This document shows positions 44,987 to 54,557 of a stretch of 64,000 nt of DNA, one piece after another (position 1 is the stretch's first letter; the number at the start of each line of letters is the position of its first letter). This DNA is from Vitellaria paradoxa (Eukaryota; Streptophyta; Magnoliopsida; Ericales; Sapotaceae). Position numbers and translations under genes: made by a program. The notes below the pieces were generated by a model. It was not told where the DNA came from and did not search any database. It worked only from the letters and a program-made list of their open reading frames with translations. Location of the stretch: positions 31,520,419 through 31,584,418 of the forward strand of contig CM034239.1 of NCBI GenBank assembly GCA_019916065.1. The letters are read 5' to 3'.

Positions 44987-46507
44987 ATGCTAGAATCAGT
45001 GAATGAATTTGAGATCAGATTTGATCAGGGAAATGCTACAGTGACAAGTTGTTCTCTGATGGCAATTCCCTCGATAATTACTAAGGTGATCGATGCGCAA
45101 CAACATGATGAAGAATGCAAGAAGATGGTAGCTCAAATCTTGTCTGGAGAGATTATAGAAGGATGGACACTTCGCTCTGATCAAGGACTACAGCATTGTG
45201 GAAGGTTGTATGTCCCGAATTCTGATGGCCTTCGAAAGGAGATATTGCATGAGTTCCATAATTCAAGATTTGCCATTCACCCTGGAAGTACGAAGATGTA
45301 CCGTGATTTAGCACGGCAGTATTGGTGGAAGGGAATGAAGAAGGATGTTGCTCGATTCGTAGCTAAATGTCTTGCTTGTCAGCAGATCAAAGCAGAACAC
45401 AAGAAACCAGCTGGATTACTCCAACCTTTACCTGTGTCTAAATGGAAGTGGGAGCACATTGCGATGGATTTCGTCGTGGGCTTACCTAAGACGTTGAAGA
45501 AAAATAACTCTATATGGGTTATTATTGATCGATTAACAAAGTCAGCGCACTTTTTACCAGTGAACACTACCGACACACTCCAAAAGCGCAGCCAGCTATA
45601 TATTCGCGAGATCATCCGGCTTCACGGAACACCAATCTCCATAGTATCTGACCGAGATCCATTATTCACAGCTCAATTTTGGAAGAGTCTGCAGGAGGCT
45701 TTAGGCACTAAATTGACCTTTAGCACGGCATTTCACCCTCAGACGGATGGACAGTCAGAACGGTTAATTCAGACATTGGAAGATATGCTTCGCGCTTGCA
45801 TACTAGACTTTAAAGGAAATTGGGAAGAACACTTGCCATTGATAGAGTTTGTGTATAACAACAGCTATCAAGCAAGTATTGGAATGGCACCTTATGAGGC
45901 ATTATATGGGAGGCCATGTCGCTCTCCTCTGTGTTGGACCGAGGTAGGAGAATCGGTGATGATAGGACCCGACCTGATCAAGCAAACATCAGAAAAGATT
46001 GTTATCATTCGTCAACGTCTACTTACTGCCCAGAGTCGTCAGAAAAGCTACGCTGACCGACGAAGACGACCTTTGGAGTTCGAGGTTGGAGATCATGTCT
46101 TTCTTCGAGTTTCCCCACGTCAAGGAGTCGTACGATTTGGGAAAAAGGGGAAGTTAGCTCCTCGATATATTGAACCATTCGAAATCCTTGCAAAGGTTGG
46201 GCAGGTTGCATATCAGCTAGCTCTACCACCTCAACTATCACGTGTTCATGATGTATTTCATGTATCCATGCTTCGAAAATATGAACCTGACCCGAGTCAC
46301 GTGATTGATTGGACTGAACTTGATATTCAGCAAGATGTTACATTTGAACAACAGCCGGTTAAGATCGAGGATCGGCGTGAACAAGTACTACGAGGCAAAA
46401 CCATTCCATTGGTTCGAGTGTTGTGGAGGCACCGTGGTGTGGAGGAATCCACCTGGGAGCGTGAGTCTGTTATGCGTGAACGATATCCTCATTTGTTTAA
46501 CACTTGA
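44987..46507 (+). CDS. Gypsy pol, part 2: integrase with chromodomain-like C terminus
   Basis: It is in frame with part 1 after a single TGA. The frame is open from the stop; the first Met is at 44987 (506 residues). HHCC zinc-binding residues: His88, His98, Cys128 and Cys131. The catalytic core has Asp161 (AMDFVVGLP), Asp222 (SDRDPLF) and Glu258 (GQSERLI), exact DD35E spacing. A GPY/F-type module (LAPRYIEPFEILAKVG) and a chromodomain-like tail (VLWRHRGVEESTWERE) follow. All catalytic residues are intact. Reaction: insertion of element cDNA into the genome. Confidence 0.93.
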   Translation: MLESVNEFEIRFDQGNATVTSCSLMAIPSIITKVIDAQQHDEECKKMVAQILSGEIIEGWTLRSDQGLQHCGRLYVPNSDGLRKEILHEFHNSRFAIHPGSTKMYRDLARQYWWKGMKKDVARFVAKCLACQQIKAEHKKPAGLLQPLPVSKWKWEHIAMDFVVGLPKTLKKNNSIWVIIDRLTKSAHFLPVNTTDTLQKRSQLYIREIIRLHGTPISIVSDRDPLFTAQFWKSLQEALGTKLTFSTAFHPQTDGQSERLIQTLEDMLRACILDFKGNWEEHLPLIEFVYNNSYQASIGMAPYEALYGRPCRSPLCWTEVGESVMIGPDLIKQTSEKIVIIRQRLLTAQSRQKSYADRRRRPLEFEVGDHVFLRVSPRQGVVRFGKKGKLAPRYIEPFEILAKVGQVAYQLALPPQLSRVHDVFHVSMLRKYEPDPSHVIDWTELDIQQDVTFEQQPVKIEDRREQVLRGKTIPLVRVLWRHRGVEESTWERESVMRERYPHLFNT

Positions 46508-46544
46508 GTCATGCTTTATGTAAATTTCGGGACGAAATTTATTT

Positions 46545-46556
46545 AAGGGGGGTGGA
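46545..46556 (+). other. Polypurine tract of the Tekay-like gypsy
   Basis: AAGGGGGGTGGA lies one base before the 3' LTR, following the typical ACGAAATTTATTT run-up. Confidence 0.88.
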
Positions 46557-48579
46557 TTGTAATAACCTGAATTTTTTTCCTTAATTAAATTATTTAAGTG
46601 TGGTAGTGATATTTATTATAGTAAAAATCTAGAAAATTGAGCATTTGAAAATTTTTGGAATGATAAAAATTAGTTGGAAAATTTTTCGGATTAAATTTCA
46701 CCCTGTGTGGGAGTTTAATGTAGAATTTCTAAAATTTTTATCCAAACACTTCTTAGCCCAATTACTTATTTGGTTCAAACCAAGACCATTAACCCATGGG
46801 TCAACCTTTTTCTTTGACTCACCTCAACTCATTTCAACTCACTTTATCACTCAATGAATTGACTCATGAATAGTTGCTATAAATTATTTCCCGACAACTT
46901 CATTTCCATCTTCCATACACTCTCACCATCTTTCAAAAATTATTTGACTAATTGGACAAAGAGAAGACCCACATTGATGACCTTAAAGCATCTTTTTCAA
47001 ATTATTTAGCAAACAAGATTTAAAGCATTTTGTTTGAAAGCTAGCATGATTTAAAGCATTTGGTTAAATTGTCAAAAAGCTAGCATGATTGTTTAAATTT
47101 GTCAAAAAGTTAGCATGATTCCCGGATCATGCCACCTCCATACATCTTCCCCAATGCTTTTCTTAAATGATATGGTTAGATAGTCAAAAAGTAAGCATGA
47201 TTCTTGGATCATGCTACCAATTGTATAGGCATGATCTTACCTTAGTTGATTTTTCTCCACTAATAATTTTCTCTACACTCCCTATAAATTGTGTGTCTTC
47301 AAAGAGAAGAAAATAAGAGAGAAATAAAAATAAATTATTCATTAGTGAGGCTGAAGATTTGGTGTTGCTTGGAGGAAGAAGAAAGGCTTGGAATTTTCCA
47401 ATTTGGGTGGTGTTCAAAGCTAACTCATTTTTCCTTCTCAGACTTGGTCATTAATATCTTCATTGAGGTAGGATGATGAATCTCCTAAAATATATTTGAT
47501 GCATTTTCTGGTTTGAAGTATGAAACTTGATTGTGATAAAAATAAATACCCGTATATTGGGGGTAGGGAAGCCAAAATTTTGACTGAAGTAACTTAGTAT
47601 GCTGACAGCTCTCTATTTGTAACTTCTTATGTGCTTCTAACCCCTAAAACGGTGGAATTAGGCTTTGGCTAAAACATAAAAGTTGTAGCCCTTTCAGTTT
47701 TCTTTTCAACCCTAAAAGAATTGCATCAATCCGATTTGTGAGTCAAAAGTTATGCCCAAAATACTGAGCACGTGTAAAACTGTATTTTCTAAACAAACTG
47801 AATTCAAAGCTGTTTTTGTACCTTTAGACCTTAGAATTTTAAAAAGTGTAAAACATGAAAGTTGTAGGTCTTGAAGTCTAGTGTTTACAGATATAAAGTT
47901 TATAGATATTGGAGTCTTGCTCTATTTTATATGAATTTTCTTTCAAGCTGCTATTCTGCTTAGCTTTAATTGATGCTTGTTTGGATTTGTTTAGAATATT
48001 ATGTTTAAAGATTTATTTAAATTTCTAATTTCCTTCTGTTAGTTATTGTCATGTTAATAATTTCTGTTGATATGAAATTATTTTAAACTAAATATTATGT
48101 ATTATTTGACACTCTAATATTGATGATAATTGACTTAGATAATCAGTTTCATCATGGATAGTTGGATGACTTATTCAAACTAAAATGCTAGTATTTGATA
48201 AAATGCCCAAAAGAAACAATGGACTCGTTCTTTTCTCATTTGGTCTTTCTTAAATGAATTTGATTTATTTTTGGCATTGTTTTGTCAACCTAGCAAGTTA
48301 TATAATTATATTTTTATGATTAAGTGAATTAAATGAAACTCATTTAATACCTTCCTAAACATTGGGATAATTCTGTGGACATTTGTGGATATCTTGAAGC
48401 CAAAAACCTATGATAAGGGTTTGGTTATAAATAAGATGATGATTGGAAATTTATTTAAATTATTTTTAAATAAAATAGAACTTATCAATTTTGCTAAAAA
48501 TTAAATATAAGTCCAAGAGCTATTTATTATCTTCATATTCCATAAAATAATAAAATAAAAGGTAAAAGGAGCAAAAATC

Positions 48580-48665
48580 GAGATTTGCAGCCAATGAGGT
48601 TCGAACTTGCGACTTTAAATCGCAATTAGGGTCGCCCACCCACTAAGCTACCAACCTCGGCCTAA
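48580..48665 (-). other. tRNA-like module B in the 3' LTR (antisense)
   Basis: The minus strand has TAGCTTAGTGGG (A box, full consensus match) and GTTCGAACC (B box), then T-rich runs. It resembles a SINE head or tRNA pseudogene captured by the LTR. Confidence 0.55.
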
Positions 48666-49410
48666 TTAATATACCATTAGAAATAATTTTATTCTTATCA
48701 AATTTGGTACGGTAAGCTTGTCAAAACAATTAACTAAAATACTAGTTTGTATTCTAATTTTTTTTTTTTTACTTGCTAATTGTTAATTTACATATAGTGC
48801 CTACCTTTGTGATAATGATATTGATGACTATGTTAAATCTTTGATTTATTGAGAATTACTATTAAAGTATGGATATAGATAAAGTGCTTAAAAATATATT
48901 GCATGTGACTAAATAATCTCACTTTTGATTCATCGCCCAGAAACATTGCCGGTTGTTATTAAAAATGTCTGATTTCCATACAAGGTACCCTTGGAATGTA
49001 AAAGGGTGAGAAGAAATTAAGGCACTTCGTGCTAAAGCTGTTTTTGGCAATGGGGTGATGGGTGGGTAGAAATGGCCTTTTAGATGAAGATGGGAACATG
49101 CATTTTATTTGGGAGATGCTCCCTTCTGACCTGGCCAGTCAGGTAGCCGGTCGCGACGGCTAGGTTTTTGGTAGGTGACGCCGTCGGTATGCATTGGATG
49201 CTAAGCCCGTAAAGTCACTGGTTCCCAAGGCTGGGGGTAGAGGAGGATATGAGTATGATTATCTTAGGAGGATTTAGATTAAACTCCTTTACAAAATTTT
49301 ACTGTGACCAGCAACCTCTCTTGTTATGTATGAATGATGTGTTGGAATTATTTAATTATATTAAATTCCTCTCGATTAATATTTTATAAATATATATATA
49401 TAAATATGTA

Positions 49411-49497
49411 TGAAACTTGTATCGCTACGGGGTTTGATCCCGAGACCTTGAAGATCTAAATCTGAGATCCCTACCACTACGACACAGACTTCATTGT
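49411..49497 (-). other. tRNA-like module A in the 3' LTR (antisense)
   Basis: The minus strand has CGTAGTGGTAGGG and GGGATCAAACCCC, followed by an AT tail. It is homologous to 30230-30300. Confidence 0.5.
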
Positions 49498-50230
49498 GGT
49501 ATACACATCAGTATTTAATTATTTTACATATAAGTAAAATAGTAGTTACGGTGACGATTTCATCGAACCGTTGTAAGTATAATTTACATTATTCAGTTGA
49601 GATCTATTGAATTAATTGTTGCATAAATAGTATGCCACTTAAACACATTCACTTAATACAGTGTAGTATTACAACCACTGCATATAGGCACCTAGGAGAT
49701 TCTGATTACTGGGCTTTGGTAGCTCACCCCTTGTGGGAATATTTTTTCAGGATATTAAGCACAGGGATACAGAAGATGAGCTGGAAAGAGATTAAATTCT
49801 CTTAAATATTCCATCAGAAGAGTTATCTATTTTTTCTTCTTTCCTGCACAGAGCTGGAGGACTTTATTTTTGGTCTGTAATAATTGTTGGATGATTGTAA
49901 TTATTAAGCATAGACCTAATTTGCTTTTATTTGGTATGTAATGTTAATAGCGTGATTGGGACACTTAGATGGCTCTGTAATATTTTTCTCTATCTTTATT
50001 TTGAGCCCTGTAGTTGAAATCCCATCAAATGGTTCAGTCCAATGACTTATAAATATTGTTTGGGATAAACATGGGATTTTAACTATCTTAAATTTTTCTT
50101 ACGGGTCAACCCCAATCTGGAGGAAAACTCTGGGGTGTGACAGCGTGTTTTTATCATCTCATTTTTATACCTAACAAATAAATTCCAAGTCACCCCTAGG
50201 CATTCGGTTATGAAAATCCGGGGCGTGACA

Positions 50231-50235
50231 TTAAC
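50231..50235. repeat. Right target-site duplication (TTAAC) of the Tekay-like gypsy
   Basis: It is identical to 41109-41113. Confidence 0.92.
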
Positions 50236-51485
50236 TGTTGAATGAGAATGTGATTGTTATGACCTTTCAAATCCTATAAAGTCCTTTCTTTAATGTTCAC
50301 TCAATTTGAAATATTCAAATAATACTCATCAGGCACCTTGACATCCTACAGGACAGATAGGAAAGTATCCTTCTCATCTTTGCTCATTGTGTACTGTGTA
50401 AGGGGCATGTATGCCTTGTTAGAGTCTCTCAACTGCAAGTGCAATGGGGTTCTCAACCTCATCCCTTAGAAATCACTATGAGCATTAGTATTGTCCTTCG
50501 ACTTTCCCTTAACACTGAGAATGGTCCATAATATATTATCACAAACGTTTTTCTCAATATACATGACATCTAAGTTGTGTCTCAGTATGTTATCTTTCTA
50601 GTAGGTAGCTCTTAGAAAATACTATTCTTTTTTCAATTATGATTTCAATTCCTATTTGCATAGGAAATAAAAGCCACATCTTAGAAATCATACACTATCT
50701 ATATTTGCTACCGCTCGATTTAGGCCAACAAATCAACTCCAGTCATAGTCATTGTCTGTGGTGCCATACCAAACTCTCGGGTGCTATTAAATGATGCTCT
50801 GTCCTTCTTGAACTTGTGCAACGGAGGTAGAAAATGTCCATGATCCGTGTAGGCCCACTTTCTCCTTTGCTTTAGCCAGGTTGATTTCTTATTCTAGTTG
50901 CAACAAGGAGATGCAAACTCCTTTTTCATGCTCCAACTAGACAAGTTAGCGTACGTGAAGAAGTCATTGATTGTCTATAATAATCCTCCCTAGGGTCTAA
51001 ACATTTTATTCCCTGTAGAGTCAAATGTCGTCACACCCTCAGCTTATAATTCTTTCACCTCTTCAATCAAAGGCTACATATGTACATCTATCTTATCCTG
51101 GGGTCCTCTTGATTCGTCAATTAATGTTGATAGGATCAAGTAAGGTTATTTTATGCACAACCAGGATAGAAGATTATAAGAAACCAACAGCACTAGCCAC
51201 ATGCTGTGATTTACCCCAATTATAGACCTAATTGGGGTAAATCCATCTGTAGCCAAGCCAAGCTACGCACTGTGAGTATCAAGAGCAAATTTCGGGTGCT
51301 TTTGATTGAAATCCTTCCATATCGGGGAATCTATTGGATGGGTTAAGTTCCCGTCCTCCTTGCTGTTCTCTACATGCCATCTTATCACTTTAGAAATCTT
51401 GAAGGATATGAAAAGCCTCTTCAGCCTTGCTTTGAAGCCACAAACTTACCATAGTTTAAAACACCAAAATTATTCTAACAATCAT
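50236..51485 (-). pseudogene. CACTA TNP2 transposase, central Transposase_21 part
   Basis: The minus strand reads LKRLFISFKISKVIRWHVE, DSPIWKDFNQKHPKFALD, LATDGFTPI, then AYTDHGHFLPPLHKFKKDR, LRHNLDVMYIEKNVCDNIL, and near the gypsy KVPDEYY and DLKGHNNHILIQQL. These are the landmark segments of PF02992 in canonical order. Stops and frameshifts are scattered. The last segment joins SISIRNYLPKN at 41108 with no gap. Confidence 0.87.
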
Positions 51486-51985
51486 TAAAAGAAATGTGCT
51501 TGTAGTGACAACAAAAGTTGTCACTAAAAGTATAGCCTTTGTCACAAAAACCTTTTAGTGACAATATCAATGATGACTTAATGTTGTTGCTTATAGTCTT
51601 GTTGCTGAAACCTAATATGATGCCAATATGTTATTGTCACAAAAGGATTACTTTTTGTGGTGACTAAACCTGTCACTATTTAATACATTTAGTAAAGCAA
51701 AATCTTGCCACAAAATTCTATAAAGCTATCACTATTGATTTTTTCTATTTTTTCAAAATTAAAAAAATTATCCTTATAGTGAAAATATATTTTGTCACTA
51801 AAAATGTGTAACAGTTACGAGTGATTGCATTGTCACAGAAAAATATTGTTAGTGATGCTATTATATTTTGTCACTAAATTACATAATAGTGACAGATGAT
51901 TTCATTGTCACAAAAATAATAGCCCGTGACAATCCAGCCTCTTGTCACAAAAAGTACATAACAGTGACAAATAGGATTTATCTTG
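51486..51985. repeat. Insert with GTGACAA/TTGTCAC repeats inside TNP2
   Basis: About 500 bp packed with paired phrases such as TAGTGACAAC / GTTGTCACTA, like CACTA subterminal repeats but with a different core from those at 37499-37900. It interrupts TNP2 between TSRWKD and FKARLKRLF. It contains CTTGTAGTG (51493-51501), the reverse of a CACTACAAG terminus. Exact borders are unclear. Confidence 0.6.
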
Positions 51986-52359
51986 GCCACCCCCGATGTC
52001 TTTCCACCTTGAAGTCTTACATATAGTGCACATATTAAGATGGGCATTCTCATTCTAGAACAACATACAACTACTCAAACATAAATCCAAAGTCTCGTAT
52101 GTGAAGCTTAGATTTTCAGTTAACTTGCGAGCCTAGCAGTAAGAATTAATAAGCTTTGCTCTCAATGGTAGAACTTTGTGTAACAACTGTAATAACATGT
52201 CGAAAAACATAACAACTCGATGATGAATGATAATTTACTGAAATCTTTACATCCAACATGCAATTCTATCTTCGCATCTTCAAGAATTTTAAAATATCTC
52301 AAGGTTTCATCGTCTGCACTCGAGCCATGATTACGCCTACCTGCCCTCATCAGTATCAA
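51986..52359 (-). pseudogene. CACTA TNP2 transposase, N-terminal part
   Basis: The minus strand reads DDETLRYFKILEDAKIELH, VGCKDFSKLSFIIELL, then ARKLTENLSFTYETLDLC and MCTICKTSRWKD. This matches the L..A...LY.GC..FSKLSF..RLL and CH.CG.SRWK landmarks upstream of the catalytic core. It includes frameshifts. Further N-terminal sequence is not recognisable. Confidence 0.8.
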
Positions 52360-52419
52360 AGCTTGTGTTTTTCGGTGTTAACCCATACGCGATATCAGTT
52401 AGTATCGTGAGGATTACTA

Positions 52420-52540
52420 TTATTATTATAATAGTAATAATAATATATAGCAATAAAATAATAATAATAATAATAATAATAATAATTATTATTATTATTA
52501 TTTATTTTACTAATTTAATATTATTATTGTTCTCATTAGG

Positions 52541-52573
<33 letters not shown>

Positions 52574-52887
52574 TTTTAAAGTGTTATATAATATTATTAT
52601 TATTCTCATTAGGGGATTGTGTCTTATTATTAATTTAACTATTTTAATGACATTATTATTATTACTATTTTATTATTATAAATTAGTATTCTATTGCTAT
52701 TATTGTTATTGTAATTTAATATTATTATTAATATTATTATTTTAATAATAAATTATTATTATTATAATTTAATATTCTTCTTCTTATTTTCTTCTTCTTC
52801 TTCTTCTTCTTCTTCTTCTTCTTCTTCTTCTTCTTCTCATTAGGGGTTTGTATATTAATATTAATTTAACTAATTTAATTACATTAC

Positions 52888-52918
<31 letters not shown>

Positions 52919-53165
52919 TAGTAATTATTTTAGTAATAATAATAATGATGATGATAATAATAATAATAGTAATTGTAATTTAGGGGTTTGTGTTTTATAT
53001 ATTATCGTTTGGATTTTGAGTACTAGTAATATTATTATTAGCTTAACTAATTTCATATTATTATTACTCTTATTAGGATTGTAATAATAATAATAATAAT
53101 AATAGTATTTTAAAGTTTTGTATATTATTATTATTATTGTCATCATCATCATCCTTATTAGGGGT
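52420..53165. repeat. Trinucleotide-dominated block (ATT/AAT, TTC, ATC)
   Basis: Long runs of AAT and ATT alternate; (TTC)n spans about 52776-52835 and (ATC)n lies near 53139. A phrase of the type TCATTAGGGGTTTGTATATT, followed by TTAATTTAACTAATTT, recurs near 52603, 52838 and 53151 (a weaker copy near 53070), so the block is a degenerate higher-order repeat. Open frames here are low-complexity artefacts. Confidence 0.9.
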
Positions 53166-54093
53166 TTGCATATTGTTATTAATTTAATTACATTATTTCT
53201 TAAAGTGTAATAAATTCATTGTTTAATTAACATAATTAATTAATTAATTAATTTAGCATTCAATCACTTTAAAATTTTAGCATTGACTGTCTAATTAAGT
53301 CCCTAACGAGTATAGTAATATTCAATATTAAAAATCCAACAACAACAACAACATATTAAACCATTCAACATTACCCAAAAACCCAACAACATATTCAACA
53401 TTTAAAGAAAAAGGTCCAATATTATTACAAAAAATGTACATCCATGATTCAACAATAAAAACCCAAGAAAAACAACATATTTATAAAAATAAAAAAATAA
53501 AAACAATATACAAAATGCTTAAAAAAAACTAAGGTAGTTCCACAAAAAACCTAGAACAATAATTTGCGTTTATAACATATTCAACAATAAAAAATAGTAA
53601 GCAAATAGCACCCCCCAAAAAAAAAAAAAACATTATAGCAAACAGCAAGTTTGAACAATAGTACATTAAAAAAAACAGTGTATAAAAAAGATTACAATAG
53701 TATCCAAAAAATAGATTGCAATAACTAGCAAACATTACATTCCCTACAGTAAGAAATAAATTAAATTTAATCCAAAAGAATAGTATATAAAAAGGGGTAA
53801 CATACTAGAGAAAGAGAAGATCGAGAGCAAGAGAAGATTGACTCAACAGCAAACTCCAAACTCAATTCGAGAAAATAAAAACACAAAAATTAGTGATATA
53901 TATATATATATATATACATAGAGAGTTGAAGACGAAAAAAGAGAAGTCACTTGCGGTCTCTGGTGAGCAATGGTAGCGACTGGCGATGGGAGGCAGGAGA
54001 ACCGAGGGCGGGGGAGGGAAAAAGGAATACTCCTATCGAGTTTGGTTATCGCAAATGCTCTTGCTGGAGTTTAATTGCGACCCAAAAGTAGTG
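53166..54093. other. Right end region of the CACTA element
   Basis: AT-rich, with (AT)n at 53895-53914. A GC-richer stretch at 53940-54020 could be a minus-strand leader or promoter of the transposase genes. It ends in CGACCCAAAAGTAGTG. Confidence 0.5.
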
Positions 54094-54557
54094 GTTGCCT
54101 GAGTTTTGCCTCCACCAAAACCACTTTCTATTATAGCAATATTTTGCTAGATGGACCCCTAAGAGAAGGCACCTTCGTGGTTCGATAACACAAAGTATGT
54201 ATACTGGAAGGTTTGCTGAAAGAACATCTGACATCTTAAATTTGTAACGTCTAGCTTGCAATAGCGAATGGATGGACTCAACCAACTCATGCGATTGAGA
54301 ACACTATTCTTGAAAAGCCCAGGGAGTCCTAGATTAGGGCTAAACAAGAAAAGGCAGAGTGGAACTACAAACACTTAAGTACAATCTTCTCTACAGTGTC
54401 TGCCGATGAATTCTAGAGAATCTCAAGTTGTGAAATTGTTAGAAATGCCTAAACAATACTTGAACTTACACATGAAAGAAATCTAATAGTTAAAAAGTCC
54501 AAACTGCAAAAGATTACGATTGATTTTGAAAGTTTGTAGACAGACGATGAGAGGTTT
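54094..54557 (+). pseudogene. SIRE-like copia gag, part 1 (UBN2-type)
   Basis: The + strand reads FDNTKYVYWKV, then in a shifted frame TIFSTVSADEF, ISSCEIVRNA, TILELTHERNLIVKKSKLQ and TDDERF. These are the standard landmarks of UBN2-type gag (YWK; W.ILE.T.E; DE.F..F). Several stops and frameshifts are present. It is cut at ERF by the gypsy insertion and continues as NHFYAKLCDI at 61628. Confidence 0.8.
54553..54557. repeat. Left target-site duplication (GGTTT) of the second gypsy
   Basis: It is repeated at 61623-61627. Confidence 0.9.

Larger units (their letters stand above)
41114..50230 (+). mobile_element. Young Tekay-like Ty3/gypsy chromovirus, 5'-deleted
   Basis: TTAAC duplications flank a 9117-bp element. 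A truncated 5' LTR (41114-42244) joins directly to gag, followed by protease, RT, RNase H, integrase and a chromodomain-like end, a polypurine tract and a complete 3.67-kb 3' LTR. The long LTR, gag-pol in one frame and the C-terminal module resemble the Tekay/Del lineage. Overlapping LTR parts differ by five substitutions and one T-run indel over about 1130 bp, so insertion is recent. It sits inside the TNP2 gene of the CACTA element. Confidence 0.95.
46558..50230 (+). repeat. 3' LTR of the Tekay-like gypsy (3673 bp)
   Basis: It starts TGTAATAACCTGA and ends GGCGTGACA, followed by TTAAC. The same family as the solo LTR 29466-33260 in opposite orientation. It contains two tRNA-like modules on the minus strand. 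Confidence 0.95.
37499..54093 (-). mobile_element. CACTA (En/Spm) element with decayed transposase genes
   Basis: The left end CACTAAAAAGGGACAAGG is followed by AGCGACC subterminal repeats to about 37900. On the minus strand, TNP2 parts lie at 52359-50236 and 41108-39690, and a TnpA/Transposase_24-like part at 39500-38440. A right end is proposed at 54093, where the minus strand reads CACTACTTTTGGGTCGC. The flanking trinucleotides are GGT (37496-37498) and GTT (54094-54096), so the TSD is imperfect. Less the inserted gypsy it is about 7.5 kb. The copia gag of the host element resumes just beyond 54093, which supports this border. Confidence 0.75.

Noticed and set aside
52848..53152. Open frames rich in Leu, Ile, Asn or Tyr
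   Set aside because: They are pure translations of ATT/AAT microsatellite DNA.
53529..53735. Minus-strand open frame with Cys/Phe-rich sequence
   Set aside because: It is low-complexity AT-rich DNA; no membrane-protein family recognised and no supporting context.
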